Shown: in pieces, positions 38,601-46,910 of the stretch
Layout: each line of letters opens with the position of its first letter
Numbering within the stretch: the first letter of the stretch is position 1
Assembly: GCA_037013685.1 (NCBI GenBank)
Contig: CM072898.1
Span: forward strand, 2,790,001-2,854,000
DNA from: Acridotheres tristis
Lineage: Eukaryota; Chordata; Aves; Passeriformes; Sturnidae
Direction: 5' to 3'
DNA: 64,000 nucleotides
Notes under the pieces: generated by a model
What the model was told of the DNA's origin: nothing
Database searches by the model: none
The model's input: the letters and a program-made list of their open reading frames with translations, nothing else
Position numbers and translations under genes: made by a program

Positions 38601-41600
38601 TACCAATAGTGAAACTAGAATGTGTGATGGGTTTTACAGTGGCATAGAAGATGATAAAGGGGAAAATGATTCCTACTGCTGCTGTCCATGGCTGCAGGGC
38701 CCAAGCAAAGGAATTCCCAGAGGGTATTTGCTTGAAACCTTGGCTGCATCAATGGATGCCAGCTGCAGATTTGTCACTGATATCAAAACCACAAGGGTTT
38801 GACCCCAGATGCTCTAGAAAGGTGCATGTTTATGTGTCTCCAGCTCTAACAGCAATTCTGGCACAATGCACCCATACAAAATTTCACCAAGCAAGCCTCC
38901 TGCTCATTTTGCTTTTATGACAAAATATGCATTTGCTGAGGTTTTACAGCATTGCTGGGGCTTAGTGCCCCATCACAAACATGCTGTGCATTGCCACAGA
39001 AGATTTGGGATAAACTGCCCTGGGCAGCCATCACGGGATCCTGTGTCCTACAGGGGCCCATGAGGCAGAATTCCTTTGTCCTTAAAAATACTTGAGCTGA
39101 GTGTCAGAGGCTGTTTCTCTGTGGAACAGCCCCACCAAGAGCAAGCTGCCTGTCGAGCTGACTGGTCCATGCCATGCCATTGAATCAGAGTGGAATCCCT
39201 TCCCCACATCCATGCAGAGTGAATCCATTCCCCCTTGAAACAGAGTGCAGATCACAGAGCCAGCATGGCATATTAATTCATCATTCAAAGGTGTTTTCAT
39301 GCAGCTCAGTGCATATCAAATGCTGCCAGGAAGTATTTTTCTTAACAAATAGGAAGATAATAATAGTATAGTATTAATACTTTAGGCAAACCTAATTAAT
39401 ACATCAGACTCCTTGTCTCTTCCATTGAATCACACCTAACTCTCTGCATGGAGAGAAGTGTGTTTGTACATGAAGAATGGCTATTTCAACACTACCAGTA
39501 TTGTTACTGATTCACTCCTTTACTTCCAAAAATCAAGGGGCCAAGCTATATGGCATATTTAGACTGCAGCTTTTTGGCGAGATGGTGGGGAGCAGCTGGC
39601 CCCCCTGCCAGCCATGTGGCCATGGCCAGGGCATCCAAGGGCAGCACCCCCTCTTCAGCCAGGAGCCACTGGGGATGACACCCACACTGTGGGTAAACCT
39701 GGCACATCAGATTGCACACATGGAATCTTGCCACTCCAAGATCCCTCACTCGCTGCAAAACCCACCAAAAAGTGGCAGTGGAGAGTTGTGCACACACAGG
39801 GTACAGTGCACATTTCAGGGCAGAGCAGTGGCCACCTTACATGACAGCCACAGGAGATGGTGGCCAATTCTAAATCCATTTTGTGGTGAGACAGTTCAAG
39901 GTGTTGAAATCCCCCTGCCAAATCTGCAAGGCTTGGAATAGGGGAACAGAGGGAGCAACAGGGTGTTTGGTTGTGGTGGTGCTTAATTCCTGGTGCTGGA
40001 GGTGCAGAAACCTTCCCTCCTGGGAGAAATTTACTGTTGAAACAGCTAATGAAAAAAAAGGGACATAAGCACAAAGAGAGCCTGGATCAACACAAACCAA
40101 CTGTTGAGCACTCTCTGGAGGGATTTGGATATGTAGTTCTCCTCAGGCTCTGGGCTCCAGCAGACAGTGTTCATAGACTGGGGTTTTGTGCAGGTGATGC
40201 TCAGTCCCTGTGGTACCAAGAGTGAGGTGCCCTGACCCCAGTCAGCTCTGCTGGGTCTGCAGTATTGATGCCTTTGTGCTGGTCCTAAAATCACAAGCTA
40301 GAAACAATTAGGTGATAAAAAGGGGTTACCTTTATAAGGATCCTTAGGTGCACAACTTGCCAGATGGAAAGCAACAAAGATGAACATGTAACATAAAGTG
40401 CAGACAATTTTTATATGTTTAGCAAATTAGCATCACTGACAAGAATCCTCAATTAGAGGCATAAATGATGAGGTAATTTCCCCTCAGTTCAACCCTTTCT
40501 GAATCCCCCCCTGCCACTTAGATAGGAACTAAACTTTGTTAATGAAAATGTGTCTTGGAGAGCTACTTTCAACCTTTGCTTCCCAGATAATCTAAACTTG
40601 CACCCCTAGCTTGGAACCACTGGTGAATTTATTTTGTCTTTCTGTCTAACAGAGTAGGTAAAAAATTAGATATGAATACTCTAACAGGCTACAGTGCTAC
40701 AAATGTACAGAATTATAAAAGCAAAAAAGGTAAAAATCAATTCAGTATCAGTATTAGGCAGGCATAGAGTTCAAAAAAGCAAGCAAAAGCACAGAAATTT
40801 CCACCATCCATCTGCCACTTTACAAACATTAGCAATGCTCATAAGATTGATGATGCTGATGAGCTGTGACATGGGCCAGCAGGAGAAAGGGCAAACCTTT
40901 AATTCTTTGTAATATACAGAGCACCTGCAACAACAGAGGGCCTGAAACACAACATGTGAAGTGTAAGAAACCCTTTCCCCTGGAGTCCTCACCATAAGGG
41001 TCGATAGCTTTTAAAACACATGACAGAAAAAGGTGGAGTGGGGGCTTTGCCAACTTTCCCAGCCCTGCCTGCCTGGTCGTGGGCAGCAGAGACACCCATG
41101 CCAGCACCCCAGGGTATTTATAAACACAAATCACCCTAAATACCCATTTAGCCCCAGCCCCGGTGGCACAGCTCGGGGTTAAGGAACAGAGCCACAGGAA
41201 GCAGCACACGCCCAGCAGGTGCCATAAACAAAAGGATTTTTAATGCTTTAATGGGATTTTTGCTTGGTTTTTGTTGTTTTTAAGCAACCTTTTCCTATAG
41301 TAATGGCTGAAGCAGGCTGTGCTCCTCTCTTTGCAGTGCTTGGCCACACTCATCATCATGCTCGTTGGAGACACATACACACTGATCAACTACGTGTCAT
41401 TTATTAACTACCTCTGCTATGGAGTGACAATTATGGGCCTGATTGTTTTACGCTGGAAGAAACCCAAAATCTTCAGACCAATCAAGGTGACACTGTTAAA
41501 GCCGAATTTCTTGATTTCCATAGTGATGCAAAGGGTGGGATGGGAACACCTCCCAAACAATTAGTGGAAAAGAAGGGCACAGAGGCAGATGTCTTGTTGG

Positions 41601-43502
41601 GATGGGCAGAGGGGACAAGAGCAGCAGAGGGAAGGGGACACAGCCTGGGGGGTTCTGGAGCCTGCACTGCCTGAGCCCAGCACAGCCAGGCAGCCACTGC
41701 TGCTGCTCTGCACAGTCCTGCTCTGCTCTGCTCTCTCCTGCTAGGTGAACCTCCTCATCCCCATCACCTACCTGGCCTTTTGGGCATTTCTGCTGGTCTT
41801 CAGCTTATACTCTGAGCCCGTCGTCTGTGGGGTTGGACTAATTATCATTTTAACCGGAGTGCCAGTGTTTTTCCTTGGAGTCTACTGGAGAAATAAACCA
41901 AAGTGTGTAAATAGGCTAATAGGTAAGCCAGCACCCTGTGCCTCCCTGCCCTCCCTGCCTAAACTCTGATGCACTGGCACCAGAAGAGGCAGGAAAAGCC
42001 TGGCCACCACTCAGCCATGGGCAGCTGCTGGGCACAAAGTGGCCAGGCACTGCTTTTCTCTGGGGGGGGTATTGCTCACTCCTGGGTACATTTGCCTCCT
42101 CTCATGCCTCTGTGCCCATGCACTCAGCTTGCTCACAGCAGCTTGTCCTGTGGCAAATACACCAGGGTGTCACTTCACACACACACAGACTAAATGAGCA
42201 ATCACAGAGGGACTGAGGAGTTTGTCTGACCTTTGCTCTGCCTTCTTCACTGTGCCACCAGCACTGTGCACCAAGCCCTGTGTGACATGATGAGCTATCT
42301 CATACTCCAAAGATTCTTATAAAGCCTTACATTATCCCTCATATAAAATTAAAACTTCAAATAGTCTTTTATGTTTTGGTTGTGTTTGATTTTTAATCAC
42401 TTTTCTCCGAGATGAGGACTTCCAAACAAGCACACTGCAGCCCTCTGTTCTGACTGGAGGGTTTCCATCAGCTGCACTTGGCTCTGCTGCCAGCCACTCC
42501 CTGAGGCCAGTGGTCACTGCAGCCAGGCTGACACAGTGCCAGGAGAGCTGGCTGCCATCCCATCCCATTCCAATCCCATGGATCCCATCTCAATCCCATC
42601 CCATCCCAATCCCATGAATCCCATCCCAATCCCATCCCATCCCAATCCCATGGATCTCATCCCAATCCCATGGATCCCATCTCAATCCCATGGATCCCAT
42701 CTCAATCCCATGGATCCCATCTCAATCCCATCCCATCCCATGAATCTCATCCCAATCCCATGGATCCCATCTCAATCCCATGGATCTCATCCCAATCCCA
42801 TGGATCCCATCTCAATCCCATGGATCCCATCCCAATCCCATGGATCCCATCTCAATCCCATCCCATCCCAATCCCATGAATCCCATCCCAATCCCATCCC
42901 ATCCCAATCCCATGGATCTCATCCCAATCCCATGGATCCCATCTCAATCCCATGGATCCCATCTCAATCCCATGGATCCCATCTCAATCCCATCCCATCC
43001 CATGAATCCCATCCCAATCCCATGGATCCCATCTCAATCCCATGGATCTCATCCCAATCCCATGGATCCCATCTCAATCCCATGGATCCCATCTCAATCC
43101 CATGGATCCCATCTCAATCCCATGGATCCCATCTCAATCCCATCAGCACTGGCAGCTCTGTGCCCTCTGTGCTGTTGAAAGGTGTCCCTAAATCTGTCCC
43201 ATCTCAATCTGCCCGTGCTTCAGGAACACTCTTTGCTCACTGAGCAGGGCTGGGCAGGGTTGGAGGGGGCAGGCAGTGGCAGCAGGGCTGTGCCTCCTCC
43301 CAGTATAAAAGATTTGTTTGGAGGAGCTCGAGCAGCCCATAATCACCCATTAACCGCTGGTCCTTTGCTCCTTGCAGAGTCCATGACGTGCTGGGGGCAG
43401 AAGCTGTGCTTTGTGGTGTACCCTCAGTGTGGAAGTGCTGAGGAGGAAGCATCCTCAGCCCACTCCTGGCAGCTGGGGAGCGAGACAGCACTGAGGAAAT
43501 AA
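2601..43502 (+). CDS. SLC7A10: Asc-1 amino acid transporter (SLC7A10), complete 11-exon coding sequence
   Basis: Coding exons are 2601-2694, 25987-26191, 32626-32777, 33490-33615, 34531-34684, 36249-36372, 36468-36571, 37651-37747, 41337-41486, 41745-41922 and 43378-43502. Together they are 1509 bp and encode 502 residues; all phases join cleanly. The protein matches mammalian Asc-1 as I recall it over nearly its whole length, with a shorter N-terminus and a diverged C-terminus. It is an APC-superfamily, LeuT-fold, 12-helix light chain that pairs with 4F2hc (SLC3A2). It exchanges small neutral L- and D-amino acids (Gly, Ala, Ser, Cys, D-Ser) at the plasma membrane, mainly in neurons and adipocytes in mammals. 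Visible landmarks are GSGIF in TM1 (residues 36-40), Cys135 in the TM3-TM4 extracellular loop (heavy-chain disulfide), and SFAFSGWN in the unwound part of TM6 (223-230), with Phe224 in the LAT1 gating position. Asc-1-specific Ser227 and Tyr314 are present. Unusual points are the GC donor of intron 5 and an extra NAS sequon at residue 140. Confidence 0.97.
3241..3490. repeat. 25-bp minisatellite in SLC7A10 intron 1
   Basis: Ten head-to-tail units of exactly 25 bp (250 bp), each GGGACATYGGGGCACCGGCT plus GCYCC, starting at 3241, 3266, 3291 and so on. Units differ only by C/T changes and a few A/G changes (3266, 3441 and 3469). Open frames on both strands here are repeat artefacts. It lies about 550 bp inside intron 1, within the CpG island. 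Confidence 0.96.
3491..8945. other. SLC7A10 intron 1, first part
   Basis: AT-rich intronic DNA with poly(A) runs (for example near 3902). No exon, RNA gene or recognisable transposon was found. Confidence 0.6.
8946..9290 (-). mobile_element. CR1 LINE 3' fragment, antisense
   Basis: It starts with the reverse complement of the CR1 3' tail (GATCACAGAATCACTGGGTT). CR1-typical phrases follow, such as AAGTGCCACATCCAGTCTTT, GATGACTCCACCACC, TGGGCAGACCATTCCAGTAC and CTGATATCCAACCTG. The element is 5'-truncated and diverged, carries no intact frame, and lies in SLC7A10 intron 1 in antisense. Confidence 0.9.
9291..20884. other. SLC7A10 intron 1, central part
   Basis: About 11.6 kb of AT-rich intron. 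Minor structure: poly(A) near 9657, an (AAATT)n tract near 13072-13087, and a partial duplication of AACRTGCTTCAAAC at about 13618 and 13653. The hairpin ACAGATAT...ATATCTGT occurs near 18504-18532. No coding exon or RNA gene was recognised. Confidence 0.55.
20885..21440 (-). mobile_element. Probable solo LTR of an endogenous retrovirus, antisense
   Basis: Read on the minus strand, this segment has LTR-like order: a TATA-type box (complement of 21115-21120, context AAAGTATAAATA), then about 140 bp later a poly(A) signal AATAAA (complement of 20973-20978). Short U5-like sequence follows. No gag, pol or env frame flanks it, so it would be a solo LTR. Boundaries and target duplication are not resolved; (AAATCC)n-type repeats lie just beyond the right end. 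The overall look resembles avian ERV LTRs, but I cannot name the family. Confidence 0.5.
21441..23752. other. SLC7A10 intron 1, no gene seen
   Basis: It begins with AATCC/AAATCC-rich sequence near 21445-21478. The rest is ordinary AT-rich intron with short homopolymers. Small open frames lack family signatures. Confidence 0.55.
23753..23961. repeat. 20- to 26-bp minisatellite in SLC7A10 intron 1
   Basis: Repeats of GTGTGCCCCCAGCTCAGGT with alternating TACACCAG or CCATGGG endings. The right half has a regular 26-bp period; the left half has shorter, degenerate units ending in GTGCCACCAGG. Open frames over it are artefacts. Confidence 0.88.
24640..25300 (-). mobile_element. CR1 LINE fragment (reverse-transcriptase-distal region), antisense
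   Basis: The plus strand reads as the complement of the CR1 3' part. It includes GTGAGGCCACCCCAGCCCAG, ACTGCTGGCTCACATCC, AGGAGCCCCAGGTCCCTTCC, CCAGCACTTGCCTGTGTG and GTCACCAGCAAACTTCCCCA. These are followed by GATCATTAATGAAGGTGTTG and GGATGGAGCCCTGCAGAGCC, in CR1 order. It is about 650 bp, diverged, with no intact frame. It lies some 700 bp upstream of SLC7A10 exon 2. Confidence 0.85.
25301..25986. other. End of SLC7A10 intron 1
   Basis: Intronic sequence up to the TTTGCAG acceptor of exon 2. No further feature is recognised. Confidence 0.6.
25987..26191 (+). CDS. SLC7A10: SLC7A10 exon 2 (residues 32-100, TM1b-TM2 and start of TM3)
   Basis: The acceptor is TTTGCAG and the donor is GTAAGT. 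The exon starts with [13 protein letters not shown], the unwound TM1 segment that holds the substrate carboxylate and amino group in SLC7 transporters. It continues through [16 protein letters not shown] (TM2) and [17 protein letters not shown], a motif shared by nearly all light chains. It is 205 bp; two bases (GG) carry over into the Gly100 codon. Confidence 0.97.
26192..30526. other. SLC7A10 intron 2, first part
   Basis: Ordinary intron. An AACCA/AACCCA simple repeat lies at about 30176-30222. Open frames here have no recognisable family content. Confidence 0.6.
30527..30745. repeat. 219-bp near-perfect inverted repeat in SLC7A10 intron 2
   Basis: The left arm 30527-30596 and right arm 30676-30745 are reverse complements over 70 bp with about four mismatches, no gap, and 79 bp between them. 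The spacer carries a second, imperfect inner stem (GAGCCAGCTGTGCCAG near 30607 against CTGGCAGCTGCTGGCTC near 30649). The transcript could therefore fold into one long hairpin. No transposon family is recognised and no frame spans it. Confidence 0.93.
30746..32625. other. SLC7A10 intron 2, second part
   Basis: Ordinary intron with short GT-rich stretches near 31850-31890. It ends in the pyrimidine-rich acceptor of exon 3. No gene or transposon was recognised. Confidence 0.6.
32626..32777 (+). CDS. SLC7A10: SLC7A10 exon 3 (residues 100-151, TM3 and extracellular loop 2)
   Basis: The acceptor is CTTTCCAG and the donor is GTAAGT. It encodes [19 protein letters not shown] (TM3) and the extracellular loop that contains Cys135, which aligns with human Asc-1 Cys154 that bonds to 4F2hc. 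Five residues later the frame reads Tyr-Asn-Ala-Ser, giving an N-X-S sequon at Asn140 where my recollection of human Asc-1 has Thr-Thr-Ala-Ser. Confidence 0.97.
32778..33489. other. SLC7A10 intron 3
   Basis: A 712-bp GT-AG intron. The phrase GGCACAGTTATT is repeated near 33251 and 33270. Nothing else was seen. Confidence 0.8.
33490..33615 (+). CDS. SLC7A10: SLC7A10 exon 4 (residues 151-193, TM4-TM5)
   Basis: The acceptor is CTCTCCAG and the donor is GTACTC. It encodes [18 protein letters not shown] followed by the TM5 stretch [19 protein letters not shown]. The VRWATRIQD motif is typical of light-chain transporters. It is 126 bp and phases match exons 3 and 5. Confidence 0.97.
33616..34530. 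other. SLC7A10 intron 4
   Basis: A 915-bp intron with a short (AATAAAG)n tract at about 34432-34458. No gene is seen in it. Confidence 0.8.
34531..34684 (+). CDS. SLC7A10: SLC7A10 exon 5 (residues 193-244, TM6) ending at a GC donor
   Basis: The acceptor is CTGTGCAG. It encodes the loop [14 protein letters not shown], then TM6 with [20 protein letters not shown]. Phe224 lies in the unwound TM6 and is equivalent to the LAT1 gating Phe252. Ser227 replaces the Gly found in LAT1. The exon ends CGC-AG and the intron begins GCAAGT, so this is a GC-AG intron. Only this cut keeps frame with exon 6 (Arg-Arg-Asn-Leu-Pro). Confidence 0.95.
34685..36248 (+). other. SLC7A10 intron 5, GC-AG type
   Basis: The intron starts GCAAGT directly after exon sequence CGCAG and ends TTTATTAG. 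Apart from the C in place of T, the donor is a full match to the AG|GTAAGT consensus, as is usual for GC-AG introns. The nearest GT, five bases on, would shift the reading frame. Confidence 0.92.
36249..36372 (+). CDS. SLC7A10: SLC7A10 exon 6 (residues 244-285, TM7)
   Basis: The acceptor is TTTATTAG and the donor is GTAAGT. It encodes [20 protein letters not shown] and the loop [15 protein letters not shown], as in mammalian Asc-1. It ends in phase 0. Confidence 0.97.
36468..36571 (+). CDS. SLC7A10: SLC7A10 exon 7 (residues 286-320, TM8)
   Basis: Only 95 bp of intron separates it from exon 6 (acceptor GCTTTAG, donor GTTAGA). It encodes [20 protein letters not shown] and [14 protein letters not shown]. 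Tyr314 aligns with human Asc-1 Tyr333, which has been linked to Asc-1 substrate selectivity. Residue 318 is Ser, where I recall Tyr in human Asc-1. Confidence 0.96.
36572..37650. other. SLC7A10 intron 7
   Basis: A 1079-bp GT-AG intron holding the 62-bp tandem duplication listed separately. No other feature is seen. Confidence 0.8.
37371..37494. repeat. 62-bp tandem duplication in SLC7A10 intron 7
   Basis: Two copies starting CAGGTGACAT at 37371 and 37433 and running through GGTTTAGTTTAATTTAGTTT to AAATACCTTTCC. They differ at a few positions (ATTAGC/ATCAGC, AAAGGCTGAAG/AATGGCTGGAG). A third copy is hinted at by CCCAGGGGACA just after. Confidence 0.95.
37651..37747 (+). CDS. SLC7A10: SLC7A10 exon 8 (residues 320-352)
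   Basis: The acceptor is TATTTCCAG and the donor is GTAAGT. It encodes [20 protein letters not shown] and [10 protein letters not shown], the strongly conserved TM8-TM9 cytosolic loop of light-chain transporters. A 62-bp tandem duplication lies about 155 bp upstream in intron 7. Confidence 0.96.
37748..41336. other. SLC7A10 intron 8
   Basis: A 3.6-kb intron between GTAAGT and CTTTGCAG. Several open frames of 60-150 codons occur on both strands, but none shows a domain, signal peptide or family motif. No transposon was recognised. Confidence 0.65.
41337..41486 (+). CDS. SLC7A10: SLC7A10 exon 9 (residues 353-402, TM9-TM10)
   Basis: The acceptor is CTTTGCAG and the donor is GTGACA. It encodes [20 protein letters not shown] and [20 protein letters not shown], then the basic cytosolic stretch [10 protein letters not shown]. 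It is exactly 50 codons with phase 0 at both ends. Confidence 0.97.
41745..41922 (+). CDS. SLC7A10: SLC7A10 exon 10 (residues 403-462, TM11-TM12)
   Basis: The acceptor is CTGCTAG and the donor is GTAAGC. It encodes [40 protein letters not shown] and the juxtamembrane [11 protein letters not shown]. It closely matches mammalian Asc-1. Confidence 0.97.
41923..43377. other. SLC7A10 intron 10
   Basis: A 1455-bp intron between GTAAGC and TCCTTGCAG. About 40% of it is the 20-bp minisatellite listed separately. No exon is seen. Confidence 0.8.
42555..43144. repeat. 20-bp minisatellite of CCCAT/CCAAT type in SLC7A10 intron 10
   Basis: About 590 bp built from CATGGATCCCATCTCAATCC (20 bp), mixed with CCCATCCCAATCCCATGAAT variants. 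It is most regular at 43021-43140. Many units contain GGATCC or CCATGG. Because 20 is not a multiple of 3 and the unit lacks stops, a 235-codon frame (42536-43243) runs through it encoding [21 protein letters not shown] repeats. It lies wholly in an intron and is not a gene. Confidence 0.95.
43378..43502 (+). CDS. SLC7A10: SLC7A10 exon 11 (coding part, residues 462-502 and stop)
   Basis: The acceptor is TCCTTGCAG. It encodes the cytosolic tail [17 protein letters not shown], which is conserved with mammals. The last part ([20 protein letters not shown]) has diverged apart from its acidic EEE patch. The TAA stop is at 43500-43502 and about 230 bp of A-rich 3' UTR follows. Confidence 0.95.
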
Positions 43503-43710
43503 CAGCAGCGTGGCCTTCGAGGCTGAAGTGGCTTCTTGTTTACATGCTGATTTTTGAAAAAAAAGTTTTTCTGGAAAAAAAAAAATTGTTTTAGAGCACC
43601 AATAGTGAAGCCCATAAAATGAGCTACATCCTTTATGGCCTCTGTAGATTTTAGTTATTCCCTAAGGAAAAAAGAAAAAAAAAAAGGAAAAAAAAAAAAG
43701 AAAGAAAAGA

Positions 43711-43716
43711 AATAAA
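43711..43716 (+). terminator. SLC7A10: SLC7A10 polyadenylation signal
   Basis: AATAAA occurs 209 bp after the stop codon in an A-rich stretch, with a T/G-rich downstream element (GGTTGGGTTTTTTTCTGG) from about 43735. This gives a 3' UTR of about 230 bp. Other sites farther on cannot be excluded. Confidence 0.75.
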
Positions 43717-43739
43717 ATGTAAAATAAGGCACTGGTTGG

Positions 43740-46700
43740 GTTTTTTTCTGGCAGTGATCTTGCTCAGCAGGGGAAAGCAGTGCAGACACAGCTCTGGAAT
43801 ACCGACTTTAGTCACCATGAGGGTCCACCAGAGACATACAAATTTAGGCATTTCAAAACCAGGGCAGTTTCCAACACAAAATCAAAGTCGAGAAATTAAG
43901 AGAAAGCAAGGAGACCTCTCACTGTCCCTGGGTGGGGTGGATGGCCACGGAACACGAGTATTGAGGTCACAATCCAAAGGATCAGCCCTTCCCACAGCTG
44001 GAGGAGCTCAGCATCTCCAGCACAGCTGGGCAGGGTCACTGCACTGAGCACGGACCAGAGTCAAAGCTGCAACACCAAAATCCATCTGGAGCATGCCAGC
44101 AGCATTTTGTGAAAACCAGATAGAGAGGCAGGGATGTAAAATGTCAAGTGTGTCAGTTCTGAAGCACTGCTGTCAAGGTGGTGTCCTGCAGCCCAATGGG
44201 ACAGGGCTCACTGCAGCTCCCAGAACTCCTGCAGGAAGCTCAGCAGCATCCAGGAGCCAGCTGGGCAGGAGGAACACCTGCAGAGGTGTGGTCACTGCAC
44301 TGCAAAGAGAGAGAAAGGACAGCAACACACACGGACTTCTTTGGGGAAAAAAGGCCAATTTATTGTACAGACAGCCCGGATTTAAAGTGTGTTAGTGCAG
44401 CCAGGACAGGACAGGAGCTCATTGGACAATTGGGAAAAACATCCTTGGGACAGCACCTCAGGATGTGTCCCACGGCAAAGACACCAGGGGTTAATGTTGG
44501 TGATGAATTCCACTCTGTTTGTCACCGTGTTGTCACCCTGGGAGACTCCTCCCTAACTGAAGCTGCAGTCAGCTTGGCAGCCTGGGAATGGAGCTGAGAG
44601 TCAGGAGAAATCCAGGCCTGAAAAGAATTCCCAAGCTGTAATTCCCTGGCTCTCTAAATGTGTGTGACCACACAGAGGTTTGCAGTGGGCTCAGCTCTGG
44701 AACTCCAAGGAAACACGGGAAGGACCCTGATGTCAGAGAACAATTCCCCATTTCAGCCTTGCTCAGCCAACAAGGCTCAATCACTCACACATCAGCTGCT
44801 CCTTACAAAGTGCTTTGCATATTTTATATGTGCAATACACTAGGAAAAAAAAAATCTCATTCATGCACTTAATTAATATATATAGTTTTGCTGCTGTAGC
44901 AATATGGCCATTTTCACACCAGAGAATCTTCTGAAAATGCAAAATGTGAGAACAGCTCTGAGCTACTATTCTCTCACAGTTATTTGAAAACAAAACCTAT
45001 CACATTCAGTAGCCTTGGTAACAGCCATCTGAATGTAATTTTAAAAGTATCTTTTCATGGTCCTGGCACAAAAAATATGGACTCATTATCTCTTAGTTAA
45101 TTATTCAGAAATACTTTTGTAGTATAATAATAATATCTATATATTAAAAGTCTATTCATCTCTCTCCAAACTATCAGATGATAGACACTAAAAAGAAACA
45201 CAGCTTACATTCTTCTCTTTGTATAAAGCTCTTATCTATAAGAGATTAAAATATATATTTAGCTAGAAAAACAGGTGTGGTTTTGTGTGTATATATGCAC
45301 ACATATAAAGAAAGATTCCACATTTTAAATAATAGTGTGAATATATAGTTTGCTAATGGAAATCATAAATATTCAGCTTGATTTTATAAAAAAGTTCAGA
45401 GCAGACCTCCCTGTGGCTAAGCAGCACCTGAACCTTTAACTAACGTCAGACTTCTTATGACTAAGTTTCCTTTTCCATAGCTCAAAATCCACTTTCTGAT
45501 GTATCATTTCCAATGGATTACAGCATTGGAAATATTGATTGCTTTCAGAACTGCTAAGTTTTGGTGTGGGTTCATTTTTGTTTGTTTAAACAATTAAGGT
45601 ATGGAAATCAGCCAGCAGGGAAACTTTGCAGCTCTTGAGACAAGTCTGTATGTAATGAGAAAGGCAATAATAATAGTTATTACTAGTAATAGTAATAGTA
45701 ATAGTAATAGTAATAGTAATAGTAATACTAATACTAATACTAATAGTAATAGTAATAGTAGTAGTAATGCTGCAACAGCTACCAAGGCTTTTCTTGGCTG
45801 TTATATAAGGAAATCAAAAGTAAAATTAAAGAACAAATTCCTCATCATTGTTAACTGAGTTTGGCTCAAGTTTTCCCTGATTATACTGACATGCTTCAAA
45901 AGTAACATTTGGCCTTTAATCAGAAGGCTTAATTTAGAACAGAATGATTTACTGGACTTCATCTTTGAATTACACACCAGACCCCAAAAAGTGTTCCATG
46001 ATGTTTCATTTTTAGGAACAGCTTCATCTGTGCTCCCAGCATCACATACATTAAATGCTTTGCAAAGGTTAGTGCCTAATGTGTAGAATTTCTAACCATA
46101 GAAATCAACGTACAAAATTAGAAATATACATTCATACTGCAAATGAAATTTAGCAGCAACTCAATGCATATAAGAGAGATTTTTCCTAAAGACAAGGCAA
46201 CTAGCTTCAAAGAAGACATAATTACTAGTATTTTAAAGCCCACTGAGTAAAAAAAACCCTTGAAACAGCTGACACTGTCAGCATGTTGAGAGTATTGTGA
46301 TACTTGATAGAGAAAAGCAAGCTGTTTCCAACAGAAAGGAGTTTAAATGAGGCTTGAACAGCAATGCAATACTATATAAGCCTATATATTATGTGCTATT
46401 ATATTTATGTAGCATAAAATATCAGAGGCTGTAATGCAGAAAAATACTCTGGAGAGTATTACCTGTAAGTCAGCCTAAGGCAAAGGCAATAACCAATGGA
46501 TTGGATTATTCTTACCTGATTTATCACAGGACTGAAAAAAAGCAGCAACAGAGCACAGCCATCACTGTGCTACATGCTTTGCAAGAGAAGGGGAGAAGAT
46601 AAAATTCCAGGAGTTGAGTGGGCACTGTTGGGAAGCACAGAGAGAATGAGGCAGAGGGACTTCTGCTGGCTTGGCCACCCCCAAGCGTTTTCAAAAACTT

Positions 46701-46780
46701 GATAAAGGAATTTATATATTGTTTTCCATTCACATCAGTACATAAACCAGAAGAGTTTGATCTCAGGATTAAAGGATGAG
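43740..46780. other. SLC7A10-LRP3 intergenic DNA, first part
   Basis: No gene is recognised. Contents are AT-rich sequence and the (TAATAG)n microsatellite listed separately. Confidence 0.6.
45674..45770. repeat. TAATAG/TAATAC microsatellite
   Basis: A run of TAATAGTAATAG units, interrupted by a TAATAC block and ending AGTAGTAATG, about 95 bp. It produces Asn-Ser-repeat and Leu-rich open frames on the two strands; these are artefacts. Confidence 0.95.
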
Positions 46781-46781
46781 A

Positions 46782-46910
46782 CTCACAGAATCACAGAATA
46801 TTCTGAGTTGGAAGGGACCTACAAGGAACATCGAATCCAGCTCTTAAGAAATTGGCCCATATGGGGAATGAAGCTGGGGTTCAGCACCATGCTGCTCCAG
46901 CTCAGTCTTC
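46782..46910 (-). mobile_element. Degenerate tRNA-Ile-derived SINE with a CR1-like tail, antisense
   Basis: On the plus strand, 46782-46846 matches the complement of a CR1-type 3' tail (TCACAGAATCACAGAATATT, GAGTTGGAAGGGACC). From 46853, TGGCCCATATGGGGAATGAA resembles the complement of the 3' half of a tRNA-Ile (T-arm and acceptor). Then AGCACCATGCTGCTCCAGCT resembles the complement of the anticodon-to-D-arm region. This composite is what is described for passerine tRNA-Ile/CR1 SINEs (TguSINE1-like). The copy is eroded, and its internal promoter is unlikely to work. Confidence 0.72.

Noticed and set aside
37475..40300. Numerous 60-150 codon frames in introns 7 and 8 of SLC7A10 on both strands
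   Set aside because: No family motif, no flanking splice pattern and no start context; they look like chance frames in moderately GC-rich intron.
42536..43243. A 235-codon frame with repeated [18 protein letters not shown]
   Set aside because: It lies in intron 10 of SLC7A10 and is wholly the 20-bp minisatellite.
45594..45858. Leu-rich and Asn-Ser-rich frames
   Set aside because: Translation of the TAATAG microsatellite.
46853..46910. A tRNA-Ile gene on the minus strand
   Set aside because: The cloverleaf is broken, the anticodon arm is eroded and it is joined to a CR1 tail, so it is a SINE remnant.
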